From the NCBI GenBank assembly GCA_900548505.1, contig URKI01000007.1, forward strand, positions 1 through 55,866: DNA of 55,866 bases, read 5' to 3'. The stretch's first letter is position 1; every line of letters starts with the position of its first letter. Position numbers and translations under genes: made by a program. Below, in pieces: positions 30,799 through 40,297 of this stretch. A model generated the notes under the pieces. It was not told the DNA's origin. It searched no databases and saw only the letters and a program-made list of their open reading frames with translations. Origin of the DNA: an uncultured Oscillibacter sp. GTDB taxonomy: Bacteria; Bacillota; Clostridia; Oscillospirales; Oscillospiraceae.

Positions 30799-30802
<4 letters not shown>
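30065..30802 (-). CDS. pyrK: Dihydroorotate dehydrogenase electron-transfer subunit PyrK
   Basis: This 245-residue subunit has FAD binding ('YLRRPISICNWDDQ'), NAD binding ('AGGGIGIAPLYGLAQ') and a C-terminal Cys cluster for the 2Fe-2S centre ('ARMGCGFGACMGCTVP' plus a later Cys in 'KRVCKDGPIF'-like context). It links PyrD to NAD+. Its start overlaps the pyrC stop by 4 bases. Confidence 0.96.
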
Positions 30803-32085
<1,283 letters not shown>

Positions 32086-32122
32086 GTCAGTTCTCCTTCC
32101 TCTTTGATTCATTCGACATATT

Positions 32123-32151
32123 ATATTATCGGAAAGAGGAGGCCTTGTCAA
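32123..32151 (-). promoter_or_regulatory. pyr operon promoter
   Basis: On the minus strand TTGACA (32146-32151), 17 bases and TAATAT (32123-32128). The predicted start leaves a leader of only about 30 bases, too short for a PyrR-type attenuator, so regulation must use another route. Confidence 0.75.
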
Positions 32152-32217
32152 CCGCTTTTCTCCGGCAAAGGACATAAAAAGAGCGGAGCGGAGCGCCTGC
32201 TTTTTGGCATACGGAAA

Positions 32218-32249
32218 AGCGCCCTGCCTCCCGGAGGAGGCAGGACGCT
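32218..32249 (-). terminator. Terminator of the DUF134-NifX pair
   Basis: A stem of 13 bp with one internal mismatch (32218-32231 with 32236-32249) is followed by T4 on the minus strand, 8 bases after the stop at 32258. Confidence 0.8.
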
Positions 32250-32257
32250 GTTTGCCC

Positions 32258-32668
32258 TCAGTTGTGGCAGCCGTGGCTGCCGCAGTGATGCTCTCCGCAG
32301 CCGTGGTCACCGCAGGTGTGGGCCTCGCCGTCGTGATGGTGGTCGCAGGTGGCGGCCTCGGCGTAGGTCAGGGTACCATTCAGCAGCTCGGCCACCCGCT
32401 CGTCGGCATCACCGGTGCAGCCGGCGTAGAGCTTGATGCCCGCCTGGGCCAGGGCCATCTGGGCGCCGGGCCCGATGCCGCCGCAGATGAGGCAGTCCAC
32501 GCCGTGCTGCGCCAGGAAGCCCGCCAGGGCGCCGTGGCCGCTTCCGTTGGTGGGGCAGACCTGGGCGGAGACCACCTTGCCGTCCTCCACCTCATAGACC
32601 TTGAACTGCTCCGTGTGGCCGAAGTGGCCGAACACCATTCCGTTTTCGTAAGTAACTGCGATTTTCAT
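32258..32668 (-). CDS. NifX/NafY-family protein with His/Cys-rich tail
   Basis: This 136-residue protein has the dinitrogenase iron-molybdenum cofactor-binding fold (about 1-105): 'MKIAVTYENGMVFGHFGHTE' start, and 'DCLICGGIGPGAQMALAQAGI' near 70. The last 30 residues alternate His and Cys ('CDHHHDGEAHTCGDHGCGEH'), a likely metal-binding tail. No nif genes are in the window; outside nitrogen fixers this family is linked to metal-cluster or metal handling of unknown kind. Its ATG overlaps the stop of the DUF134 gene. Confidence 0.85.
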   Translation of the reverse strand: MKIAVTYENGMVFGHFGHTEQFKVYEVEDGKVVSAQVCPTNGSGHGALAGFLAQHGVDCLICGGIGPGAQMALAQAGIKLYAGCTGDADERVAELLNGTLTYAEAATCDHHHDGEAHTCGDHGCGEHHCGSHGCHN

Positions 32669-33021
32669 GATTGTGCTTCCTTTCCGTGTGCGCACGAGCC
32701 GCACAGCTTGCCGCAGCCGGACCGGGACTGCCGGGGGCAGAGGGAATAGCTGCCGCCGCCGATGGTCAGCGGCCGGCCCTCCACCAGAAAAACGGAGAGC
32801 TTCCGCCGGGCCTGGGCATAGATCCGCTGCACGGTGGTCCGGGCCACGCCCATCTGTTCGGCGGCCTCCTCCTGGTTGAGCCCCAGATAATCCATCAGCC
32901 GGACCGCTTCGTATTCCTCCACCGTCAGCGCCACGGCCTCAGCTTCGGCGGGGCTGTCCGGGGAGAAGCGGCAGTGGTCGGGCATCCGGCATACCCGGCG
33001 GCATTTTGCGTTGCGGGGCAT
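32665..33021 (-). CDS. DUF134 DNA-binding protein
   Basis: This 118-residue protein starts 'MPRNAKCRRVC', typical of DUF134. It has a sigma-70 region-4-like helix-turn-helix ('LNQEEAAEQMGVARTTVQRIYAQARRKL' region, residues about 48-75) and C-terminal Cys pairs ('LCPRQSRSGCGKLCGSC') that could bind a metal. DUF134 genes commonly adjoin NifX-like genes. It is translationally coupled to the downstream gene and has a consensus promoter with two CATATG repeats, so it may regulate itself. Confidence 0.88.
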   Translation of the reverse strand: MPRNAKCRRVCRMPDHCRFSPDSPAEAEAVALTVEEYEAVRLMDYLGLNQEEAAEQMGVARTTVQRIYAQARRKLSVFLVEGRPLTIGGGSYSLCPRQSRSGCGKLCGSCAHGKEAQS

Positions 33022-33036
33022 TGCGCATCCTCCTTT

Positions 33037-33078
33037 TTGAACATATGCCCATTATAGCTCGTTTTGGACATATGTCAA
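33037..33078 (-). promoter_or_regulatory. DUF134 promoter with paired CATATGT repeats
   Basis: On the minus strand TTGACA (33073-33078), 16 bases and TATAAT (33051-33056) are full consensus. Similar 11-base repeats ACATATGTCCA and GCATATGTTCA flank the -10 box, one overlapping the -35 and one downstream, a plausible tandem operator. Confidence 0.75.
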
Positions 33079-33082
33079 GAAT

Positions 33083-33118
33083 AAAAAAGCTCCGGCACAT
33101 CATCTGATGTGCCGGAGC
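33083..33118 (-). terminator. Terminator after the phosphoglucomutase gene
   Basis: A stem of about 14 bp (33089-33102 with 33105-33118) is followed by T6 on the minus strand. It closes the long Nudix-to-phosphoglucomutase gene series. Confidence 0.92.
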
Positions 33119-33132
33119 GGGAAAGCGGGATC

Positions 33133-34857
33133 TCAGTGCAGGCTCTTGACCCACTGGCTGTATTTTTCCACGTTGGCGGCGCAGGCATCGGCGTCGGCGC
33201 CCTGGGTCAGGATGTAGACCTTGATCTTGGGCTCGGTGCCGGAGGGGCGCACCAGGATGGTGGTGCCGTCGGCAAGCTCAAAGCGCAACACGTTGGAGCC
33301 GGAGAGCTCCATGGAGCTCTTGGCGCCGGTGCGGCAGTCCACCACGGAGCCGTCGGTGTAGTCCTTGCGGACCACCACGTCCACGCCGGAGATCTGGGCG
33401 GGGGGCTGCTGGCGCAAAGAGGCCATCAGGTTTGCCATGTCCTTGAGGCCGTCCAGGCCGGGCATGACCAGGTTGTGGGTCTTTTCGGCGTAGTAGCCGT
33501 ACTTCTTGTAGAGGTTTTCCAGGGCGTCGGCCAACGTCAGACCCTGGGCGGCGTACCAGGCGGCCATCTCGGTGAGCAGCAGGGAAGCGGTGACGGCGTC
33601 CTTGTCCCGGACGTAGTCGCCCAGCATGTAGCCGTAGGACTCCTCGTAGGCGAAGACCACCTTGCCCTCGCCGGCGTTTTCCAGCTTGTCCTTCTTCTCA
33701 GCCAGGAACTTGAAGCCGGTGAAGGTGTCGTAGCAGGCAAGGCCGTTGACCTCAGCCACCTTCCGGGCCATTTCCGTGGTGACAATAGTCTTGAGGGCCA
33801 CGGCCTTTTCCGGCAGCTTGCCGGCACGCTTCATGGCGCCGATGAGATAGTCCAGCAGCAGCACGCCGGTCTGGTTGCCGGAGATGACCTGGAAGGAGCC
33901 GTCCTTGGTGCGGACCATGATGCCTACACGGTCGGCGTCGGGGTCAGAGCCCAGGATAAAGTCGGCGCCCTCCTTCTTGGCCAGCTCCACGGCCAGGGCG
34001 AAGCCCTCGGGGTTTTCCGGGTTGGGAGAGACTACGGTGGGGAAGTTGCCGTCCACCACCATCTGCTCGGGCACGCAAATGAGGTGCTTGATGCCCAGAC
34101 GATGCAGTGCCTCGGGGATGAGCTGATAGCCGGTGCCGTGGAAGGGGGTGTAGACCAGCTTGAAGCTGTCGGCCACCTTGGCCACGGTCTCGGGATCGTT
34201 CACCTGGGCCATGACGTTGGAGAGGAACTTCTCGTCGGTCTCCGCGCCCAGCACCTCGATGATGCCCTGGGAGACGGCCTCGTCATAGGGCATGGTCTTG
34301 ATGTCGTTGAAGATGTCCAGCTCTTCCAGACGCTTGGCGATGGCGTCAGCGTGGCGAGGGGGCAGCTGAGCGCCGTCCTCCCAGTAGACCTTGTAGCCGT
34401 TGTACTCCTTGGGATTGTGGCTGGCGGTGACGTTGATGCCCGCCTGGCAGTGGTACTCCCGCACGGCGAAGCTCAGCTCCGGGGTGGGGCGCAGGGCCTC
34501 GAAAATGCGCACGTGGATGCCGTTGGCGGCGCAGACCTCTGCGGCGGCACGGGCAAACTCCATGGAGTGGTTTCGGCAGTCCATACAGATGGCCACGCCC
34601 CGGTCCTTACCTGCCTGGCCCTCGGCGCAGATCACGTCGGCAAAGCCCTGGGTAGCCCAGCGGATGACGTGAATGTTCATATTGTGCAGTCCGGTGTACA
34701 TGGTGCCCCGCAGTCCGGCGGTGCCGAACTCCAGAGGACCGTAGAACCGGGACTCGATCTCCTTGGGGTCGGAACGGATGGCTTCCAGCTCCGCGTGCTC
34801 TTCCGGGGACAGAGCGGTGCTTGCCAGCCACTTTTCATATTCTTTCATGAAATCCAT
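33133..34857 (-). CDS. Alpha-phosphoglucomutase/phosphomannomutase (PgcA-like)
   Basis: This 574-residue alpha-D-phosphohexomutase has the active Ser in 'NVTASHNPKEYNGYKVYW' near 140-157, the metal loop 'DPDADRVGIM' near 300, the sugar-binding 'FAYEESYGYMLGD' near 398 and the phosphate-binding 'RPSGTEPKIKVY' near 540. Length and the N-terminal 'PLEFGTAGLRG' fit the B. subtilis PgcA-type enzyme that interconverts glucose 1- and 6-phosphate for envelope polymers. Confidence 0.95.
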   Translation of the reverse strand: MDFMKEYEKWLASTALSPEEHAELEAIRSDPKEIESRFYGPLEFGTAGLRGTMYTGLHNMNIHVIRWATQGFADVICAEGQAGKDRGVAICMDCRNHSMEFARAAAEVCAANGIHVRIFEALRPTPELSFAVREYHCQAGINVTASHNPKEYNGYKVYWEDGAQLPPRHADAIAKRLEELDIFNDIKTMPYDEAVSQGIIEVLGAETDEKFLSNVMAQVNDPETVAKVADSFKLVYTPFHGTGYQLIPEALHRLGIKHLICVPEQMVVDGNFPTVVSPNPENPEGFALAVELAKKEGADFILGSDPDADRVGIMVRTKDGSFQVISGNQTGVLLLDYLIGAMKRAGKLPEKAVALKTIVTTEMARKVAEVNGLACYDTFTGFKFLAEKKDKLENAGEGKVVFAYEESYGYMLGDYVRDKDAVTASLLLTEMAAWYAAQGLTLADALENLYKKYGYYAEKTHNLVMPGLDGLKDMANLMASLRQQPPAQISGVDVVVRKDYTDGSVVDCRTGAKSSMELSGSNVLRFELADGTTILVRPSGTEPKIKVYILTQGADADACAANVEKYSQWVKSLH

Positions 34858-34919
34858 ACGCTGTTCCTCCTGTTGATTGATGATACGCTGCGTGATGCAG
34901 AGAATGCGCGGTTTCGTGT

Positions 34920-35222
34920 TCAGGGCTCATCGGACGCCTCTTCCGATGCGTCTGCGGCCAGCAGGGCCTGGGCCTCTTCCAGCCGGGACTGGGGCACATA
35001 AATGTCCACGCCCAGACCGGCGAAGCCCATAAGCACCTTGCCCTGGGTGCCTGCCTTGAAAGCGGGGATGCCGCAGCTTTCCAGCAGGGAGAGGGTGATG
35101 TCCGCCATGCTGTCCAGCTCCCACTGGACGGAAAGGCGGGCGGCGGCTTCCCGGTTGCCCTGTTTATCCACAGGCCAGGTATCGGGAATGTTCCGGGCCC
35201 GTGCCCAGAAATCTTTCTCCAT
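34920..35222 (-). CDS. Small DUF2007-like protein
   Basis: This 100-residue cytosolic protein contains 'ESCGIPAFKAGTQGKVLMGF' and 'GVDIYVPQSRLEEAQALL', the pattern of the DUF2007 'putative signal transducing protein' family. The ATG at 35222 has AAAGGTGG 8 bases upstream; the GTG at 35234 lies in the ribosome site. It sits 14 bases after rlmH. Function unknown. Confidence 0.7.
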   Translation of the reverse strand: MEKDFWARARNIPDTWPVDKQGNREAAARLSVQWELDSMADITLSLLESCGIPAFKAGTQGKVLMGFAGLGVDIYVPQSRLEEAQALLAADASEEASDEP

Positions 35223-35236
35223 AGAAACGACCACCT

Positions 35237-35719
35237 TTACTTATGGTATTTGGTTCCTGCGTTGATCTGATAAGCCCGGTAGATCTGCTCCAGCAGCATG
35301 ACCCGGGCCAGGTGATGGGGGAATGTCATGGGGGACATGGAAAGGCGCAGGTCCGCCTGGGCCTTGATGGACTCGTCCAGGCCCACGCTGCCGCCGATGA
35401 GAAACACCAGGCTGGAGTCCCCGCCCACGGCAAAGCGGGCCATGCGGTCGGCTAGCTGGGGAGAGGAGAGGGTCTTTCCCTCAATGCACATGGCGATGAC
35501 GGCGGCACCCTTGGGGAGCTTGGCGCGGATCAGCGCGGCCTCCGCCTCCAGGGCCTGGCGGATCTGGGCGGGGGAGGGATCGTCGGGCAGGCGGCTCTCC
35601 GGCAGCTCGATGATGTCCAGAGAGCAAAATCGGCTCAGGCGCTTGGCGTACTCCGCGGTGGCCTCCGTGTAGAACCGCTCTTTCAGCTTGCCCACGCACA
35701 AAAGCGTTACTTTCTGCAT
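35237..35719 (-). CDS. rlmH: 23S rRNA (pseudouridine1915-N3)-methyltransferase RlmH
   Basis: This 160-residue SPOUT methyltransferase has the SAM knot 'VFLIGGSVGLDESIKAQA' and the C-terminal 'SMSPMTFPHHLARVMLLEQIYRA' with 'INAGTKYHK', all diagnostic of RlmH. It methylates position 1915 of 23S rRNA in assembled ribosomes. The 13-base overlap with the yycJ-like gene keeps the known Firmicute linkage. Confidence 0.96.
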   Translation of the reverse strand: MQKVTLLCVGKLKERFYTEATAEYAKRLSRFCSLDIIELPESRLPDDPSPAQIRQALEAEAALIRAKLPKGAAVIAMCIEGKTLSSPQLADRMARFAVGGDSSLVFLIGGSVGLDESIKAQADLRLSMSPMTFPHHLARVMLLEQIYRAYQINAGTKYHK

Positions 35720-36510
35720 GCGGACCTCCCACTGGGCACATAGGCCCGGCTCAGCTGATCCCGGGGTGCCACGGACAAAATGTCCTCGTCCAGTCCGGCA
35801 GCGGAAAAGGCCCGGCAGGCGGCGGATAGGGCCATGGCGGGGGTGTTATTCTCCCGGCTCAGATGGGCCAGAACGATCTCCGCGGCACCGGCTTGGGCCA
35901 GCGTCACGGCAAAGCGGGCGGCGTCTTCATTGCTCAGGTGGCCGCCGTTTCCTAAGATGCGCTCCTTTAAATAATAAGGATAGGGGCCGGAGCAGAGGGT
36001 CTCCACATCGTGATTGGCCTCCAGGACGGCCAGCTCCACACCGGGGAGAATCTCCTGGGCGGCGGGCGTCACGTAGCCTGTGTCGGTCATAAGGCCCACA
36101 GAGGTATCCGGGGTATCGATGCGGTAGCCGCAGGCGCCGGGGGCGTCATGGGCGGTGGGGAAAGCGGTGATGCAGCAATCACCCAGGGTGAATTGCCCGC
36201 TGGCGGGGAACACGCGGATGCAGTCGGCAAAAGCGGGGAGCCTGCTTGCAAGATCCGCCGCCGCGGCGCGGCTGGCCACCACCGGCAGCCGGCGCTTTTT
36301 CAAAAGCGTGGCCAGACCCGCAATGTGGTCGGTGTGGGTATGGGTGATGAGGATGGCGGTCAGGTCCTCCAGGGTGAGGCCCACCTCCCGCAGCGCCAGG
36401 GTGATGCGGCGGCAGGAGATGCCGGCGTCCAGCAGCAGGTGGGTCTGGCCGCAGCTTAGAACCAGCGCGTTGCCGGAGGAACCGCTGGAGAGGGTATGTA
36501 CGGTGGTCAA
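35707..36510 (-). CDS. yycJ: Metallo-beta-lactamase-fold protein, YycJ/WalJ type
   Basis: This 267-residue hydrolase has the metal motif 'THTHTDHIAG' near 56-65, His in 'FPTAHDAPG', Asp in 'LMTDTGYV' and 'LANHDVETL'-type Glu/Asn-His ('LEANHDVETL'). The N-terminal 'LSSGSSGNALVL' is typical of YycJ. B. subtilis YycJ is a nuclease-like protein encoded after walRK-yycHI. Here murA separates it from yycI. Confidence 0.9.
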   Translation of the reverse strand: MTTVHTLSSGSSGNALVLSCGQTHLLLDAGISCRRITLALREVGLTLEDLTAILITHTHTDHIAGLATLLKKRRLPVVASRAAAADLASRLPAFADCIRVFPASGQFTLGDCCITAFPTAHDAPGACGYRIDTPDTSVGLMTDTGYVTPAAQEILPGVELAVLEANHDVETLCSGPYPYYLKERILGNGGHLSNEDAARFAVTLAQAGAAEIVLAHLSRENNTPAMALSAACRAFSAAGLDEDILSVAPRDQLSRAYVPSGRSACRK

Positions 36511-36541
36511 GGAAAGTACCTCGCTTCCAAAGAATGAGAAA

Positions 36542-36594
36542 ACGTCCGCAAGGGAGGCGGTCGACCTACGGTCGACATCCTCCGTCGCGGACGT
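36542..36594 (-). terminator. Branched hairpin between murA and yycJ
   Basis: Outer arms 36542-36549 and 36587-36594 and inner arms near 36553-36565 and 36571-36583 pair well. TTTT follows on the minus strand. It may partly end the murA transcript. Confidence 0.55.
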
Positions 36595-36603
36595 GCAGGT
36601 TCA

Positions 36604-37902
36604 TCAGCCGATATGGGCTTCCAGCTCCTCGGATTCTCCGGGCTCTTCCACAGAGCGGATGTCCGCACCCAGGCGGCGCAGCTTGGCCACGATGTCCTCA
36701 TAGCCCCGCTCGATATATTGCACGCAGCTGATCTCACTTTCGCCGTGGGCAGCCAGAGCCGCAATGACCAGCGCGGCGCCGGCCCGCAGGTCGCAGGCCT
36801 GGATGGGAGCGCCGGTCAGATGGTCCACGCCCTCCACCACGGCGGTCTTTTCGTCCACCTGGATGTTGGCGCCCATGCGCTTGAGCTCATCCACATAGCG
36901 ATAGCGGTTGTTCCATACGCTCTCGGTCACAAGGGACGTTCCCTCCGCCAGGGAGAGCACGGCGGTGACCTGAGGCTGCATATCCGTGGGGAAGCCGGGA
37001 TAGGGCATGGTCTTGACGTTGGTCTTCTGCAGCTTTCCCGTGCGGCGGACCAGGAGGGTGTCCTCGTGCTCCTCCACTTCCACGCCCATCTCCACCAGCT
37101 TGGCGGTGATGCAGTCCATGTGCTTGGGAATGATGTTCTTCACCAGCACCTGACCGCCCGTGGCGGCCACGGCGGCCATGTAGGTACCGGCCTCGATCTG
37201 GTCGGGAATGATGGCGTAGCTGCCGCCGGTGAGGCGCTCCACGCCGCGGATCTTGATGGTGTCGGTGCCGGCGCCGCGGATGTTGGCGCCCATGGAGTTG
37301 AGGAAGTTGGCCAGGTCCACGATGTGGGGCTCCTTGGCGGCGTTTTCAATGACCGTGTCGCCCTGGGCCATGACGGCTGCCATCATGATGTTCATGGTGG
37401 CGCCAACGGACACCACGTCCAGATAGACATGGGCACCCTTGAGGTGGCCGGATTCCGTGGAGGCGTGGATAAAGCCGCCCTCCACCACCACCTTGGCACC
37501 CAGGGTGGTAAAGCCCTTGACGTGTTGGTCGATGGGGCGGACGCCGAAGTTGCAGCCGCCGGGCATGGCCACTTCCGCCTGGCCGAAGCGGCCCAGCAGC
37601 GCGCCGATGAGGTAGTAGGAGGCGCGGATCTTGCGGGCCAGGTCATAGCTGGTGCGGGTGGAGCGGATGTGGCTGCAATTGATCTCCACCGTGTGGCGGT
37701 TGATGGAACGGATGGAAGCGCCCAGCTGCTCCAGGATCTTCAGGCACAGCGTCACATCGGAGATCTGGGGGATGTTTTCGATGCGGCAGGTGCCGTCCAC
37801 CAGCAGGGCGGCGGGGATAATGGCAACGGCGGCGTTTTTCGCGCCGCTGATCTCAACTTCACCAAACAGGGGCTTTCCGCCCTGTACAATATATTTTGTC
37901 AA
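36604..37902 (-). CDS. murA: UDP-N-acetylglucosamine 1-carboxyvinyltransferase MurA
   Basis: This 432-residue enzyme makes the first committed peptidoglycan precursor from UDP-GlcNAc and phosphoenolpyruvate. The fosfomycin-target Cys is in 'MPGGCNFGVRPIDQH' near 118, the substrate Lys in 'EISGAKNAAVA' near 20 and the Asp in 'GFPTDMQPQ' near 300. The TTG at 37902 (giving TKYIVQGGKPLFGE, the usual clostridial start) has GAGAGG 8-9 bases upstream and is preferred to the ATG at 37929. It lies inside the wal-yyc neighbourhood and has its own promoter. Confidence 0.94.
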   Translation of the reverse strand: MTKYIVQGGKPLFGEVEISGAKNAAVAIIPAALLVDGTCRIENIPQISDVTLCLKILEQLGASIRSINRHTVEINCSHIRSTRTSYDLARKIRASYYLIGALLGRFGQAEVAMPGGCNFGVRPIDQHVKGFTTLGAKVVVEGGFIHASTESGHLKGAHVYLDVVSVGATMNIMMAAVMAQGDTVIENAAKEPHIVDLANFLNSMGANIRGAGTDTIKIRGVERLTGGSYAIIPDQIEAGTYMAAVAATGGQVLVKNIIPKHMDCITAKLVEMGVEVEEHEDTLLVRRTGKLQKTNVKTMPYPGFPTDMQPQVTAVLSLAEGTSLVTESVWNNRYRYVDELKRMGANIQVDEKTAVVEGVDHLTGAPIQACDLRAGAALVIAALAAHGESEISCVQYIERGYEDIVAKLRRLGADIRSVEEPGESEELEAHIG

Positions 37903-38048
37903 AATATTTACCCTCTCTTCAAGGCACATTCTTTTGTGGCGGCAATGCCGTCCGCCTCTGCGGACAGTTTGCCCGGCCAGTGCCGCTTCATACCCGCGAA
38001 AAGACCGCGGGCCGGGAAAATTTCATCCGGGGAAACTCACACAGCGAC

Positions 38049-38077
38049 ACTATATCATATCTTCTGTGGAAATGCAA
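38049..38077 (-). promoter_or_regulatory. murA promoter
   Basis: On the minus strand TTGCAT (38072-38077), 17 bases and TATAGT (38049-38054), with a leader of about 140 bases in which I see no clear riboswitch. Confidence 0.65.
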
Positions 38078-38135
38078 ACCATTCCTGCGCTGTTTCCATA
38101 ATTAGTTCAAAAATAGCATAAACCGCCCCAGCTGG

Positions 38136-38939
38136 TCATTTGCGGGTCACAGCGCCGGTTTCACAGTTGACATAATATGTTCCGAAATCGGTGTCCACGC
38201 GCCAGGTGGGGATGAGCGTGGTGGTAGAAGCGGAGGTGCTCTGGGCCTGGTAGCAGGCGGTGACGGAGGTGATCTGGGAGACGACGGCGCCGCTTTCCAG
38301 GTGAGTGTTCAAAAACATGGTGAGTGCGGAGACGGCGGAGAGCAGCTCGCCGTTGGAGGCAGTGCTGCCGGACACGGAGGGCAGGAACATGCCGCTGACG
38401 GTCAGCACGCTGCCCTGGACAGAAAAGGAGACGGTGCAGTTGGAAACGGGGCAGCCGTCGAAGCTGCGGACGGCAGTGGCGGAGAATGTGTCGCCCTCGG
38501 AGATGGTGAGGTCGTCATACTGGAACTGGCTGCAGAATTTGCGGCAAAGGCGCTCTACATTGGTGTCCTCCTGCAGCAGAATGGCCGCGTCGAACGCGCC
38601 GCCGGAGCTGAATACCGCAGCACCGGCACTGCTTTCATAGGAGTAGATCACGCCGCTCTGGCTGGAGTGGCTCATGCCCTTTCCCAGCAAAAAGGCGGCC
38701 ATCTGGCGCTCCTGCTCCACATCCCGATCCAGTGTGATGCCGGCAGGCGGAGGGTCAAAGGGAACGGCATTTTCCGGGAGGGAGATGTTGTTGGCCTCAA
38801 AGAGCGCGGCAAGCTGGGTCACCGTCTGGCGCCGGCTGTCCAGCCGGGCGGTCTGGCGGCTGAAAAGGGAGCCCAGCAGGAACAGGTTCAGCAGTGCGAG
38901 GATCAGTATGATGATGTTTTTCAGCCGGGCACTTTGCAT
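38136..38939 (-). CDS. yycI: YycI-like regulator of WalK
   Basis: This 267-residue protein has a single N-terminal membrane anchor (residues 7-25, 'NIIILILALLNLFLLGSLF') and an extracytoplasmic YycI-like domain with repeated beta/alpha units, ending in a PepSY-like strand 'PTWRVDTDFGTYYVNCETGAV'. Known YycI and YycH form a membrane complex that controls WalK. It is the last gene of the walR-walK-yycH-yycI series, 33 bases after yycH. Confidence 0.82.
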   Translation of the reverse strand: MQSARLKNIIILILALLNLFLLGSLFSRQTARLDSRRQTVTQLAALFEANNISLPENAVPFDPPPAGITLDRDVEQERQMAAFLLGKGMSHSSQSGVIYSYESSAGAAVFSSGGAFDAAILLQEDTNVERLCRKFCSQFQYDDLTISEGDTFSATAVRSFDGCPVSNCTVSFSVQGSVLTVSGMFLPSVSGSTASNGELLSAVSALTMFLNTHLESGAVVSQITSVTACYQAQSTSASTTTLIPTWRVDTDFGTYYVNCETGAVTRK

Positions 38940-38972
38940 GAGGGATTCCTTTCTGCGGCGGCTGCCGCCGGG

Positions 38973-40262
38973 TCATTCCGAAAGCCAGGAAAGTTCACAG
39001 ACGCTGCCGCCATCATCCACATAGGCCAGAGAGAGCCCCTTGCCCGGGTCCAGGGCGGCGATGGCGGATGCCTGCCTGAGCGGAAGGGGAGCGGCGTTTT
39101 CACCGGAGAGGGTATAGCTGCGCAGCGCGGCGGAAAGGGAGAGAACGGCGGAGCCCTGCAGCCGGATCTCAGCGGCAGGGGCGTCATCCGCGAAGCGGAT
39201 GGGCATGCCGTCCACGTGGAGACCGAACTGAAGCACCGTGGTGTCGCCGGACTGGGTCACCTGGGACAGATACGGCGCGGCGCTGCCCAGATGGCCGGCC
39301 AGCAGGGTGTGCAGCAGCTCCCAGGCGCCCTGCACGGCTTCCTCCAGGGAGGGCTCGTCGCCCTTTGCGACGGAGAGGGTGGGATCGGTGCCGCTTTGAT
39401 AGCGCAGGTAGCCGTCCGGGGACAGGCGGAGCGTCTGGTCGCCCTCCATGACCACCTCGGTGCCGTTGGACTCCGTATAGCGGGTGTTGGCATAGGGATT
39501 GAAGCCCAGGGCCGCGAGCAGGGCGGAGGTATCCTCAGCAGAGGACGATACGTCCAGCGTCTGGAACTGGGGCATGGGGGAGACGAACAGGGAGCAAGGG
39601 CTGATGTTCTCATAGACGGGGTCAGAGTGGCTCAGGTCGAACGCGAAAGCGGCGTTGCCCAGCTCGTAGCTGCTGATCACGTCCTGGAGCCGGGAGGCCT
39701 TGACGGCCGTCTCGCACTGCAAAAACGTGTCCGCCCCGTCCCAGACCAGCAGGGATACGGTGCCGTCCAGCTCTGAGACGGCCACATACCGGGCCTGAAT
39801 GTCGGACTCGCCGGCATTGTCCAGTCCTACCAGCATGGATAAAACGGACAGGGGGAGCGGCTGCAAAAAGTCATAGCAGACACTGGCGCGGGAGAGCGCG
39901 GAGAGAAAATCCGTTTGGGTGCAGGGAGAAAAAGACTGTCCAGAACCCAGTGCCTCGCTGAGCAGGGGAGAGAGCAGGCGGCCGAATTGGTCGGTGTCGC
40001 CGGTGGAGAGGGTGATGTCGCCGTAACGGCCGTAAGTGCCGGAGACGGCCACCCGCACCGGGGCGGAGAGAGTCTCTGCGGCGGGCTGGGAGGAAGTGTC
40101 GGTGCCCGGAGCTCCGGTTTGGAAGAGGTTTCCGACGATGCTGTCATCCGGCGAGAGCATATAGCTCTGTGTCTGGATGAACAGCAGTACCGCGGAGACG
40201 GCAAGAAGCGTGATGGCGATTTTTTGCAGCATGTCCCGCCGGCTGGTCTGGCCTCGGCGCAC
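38973..40262 (-). CDS. yycH: YycH-like regulator of WalK
   Basis: This 429-residue protein has one N-terminal membrane segment ('IAITLLAVSAVLLFIQTQSYML', residues about 15-36) and a long extracytoplasmic domain, as in YycH. The GTG at 40262 is 8 bases past AGGAGG; the GTG at 40271 is inside that ribosome site. Primary sequence is diverged from Bacillus YycH, so the call leans on gene order. Confidence 0.78.
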   Translation of the reverse strand: MRRGQTSRRDMLQKIAITLLAVSAVLLFIQTQSYMLSPDDSIVGNLFQTGAPGTDTSSQPAAETLSAPVRVAVSGTYGRYGDITLSTGDTDQFGRLLSPLLSEALGSGQSFSPCTQTDFLSALSRASVCYDFLQPLPLSVLSMLVGLDNAGESDIQARYVAVSELDGTVSLLVWDGADTFLQCETAVKASRLQDVISSYELGNAAFAFDLSHSDPVYENISPCSLFVSPMPQFQTLDVSSSAEDTSALLAALGFNPYANTRYTESNGTEVVMEGDQTLRLSPDGYLRYQSGTDPTLSVAKGDEPSLEEAVQGAWELLHTLLAGHLGSAAPYLSQVTQSGDTTVLQFGLHVDGMPIRFADDAPAAEIRLQGSAVLSLSAALRSYTLSGENAAPLPLRQASAIAALDPGKGLSLAYVDDGGSVCELSWLSE

Positions 40263-40297
40263 GGGCGGCACCTCCTTTCAAAGATCTCGGCATTGCC

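Noticed and set aside
32086..32260. A PyrR-binding attenuator or riboswitch before pyrC
   Set aside because: The promoter lies about 30-60 bases from the start codon, leaving no room for one; the hairpin upstream belongs to the preceding transcript.
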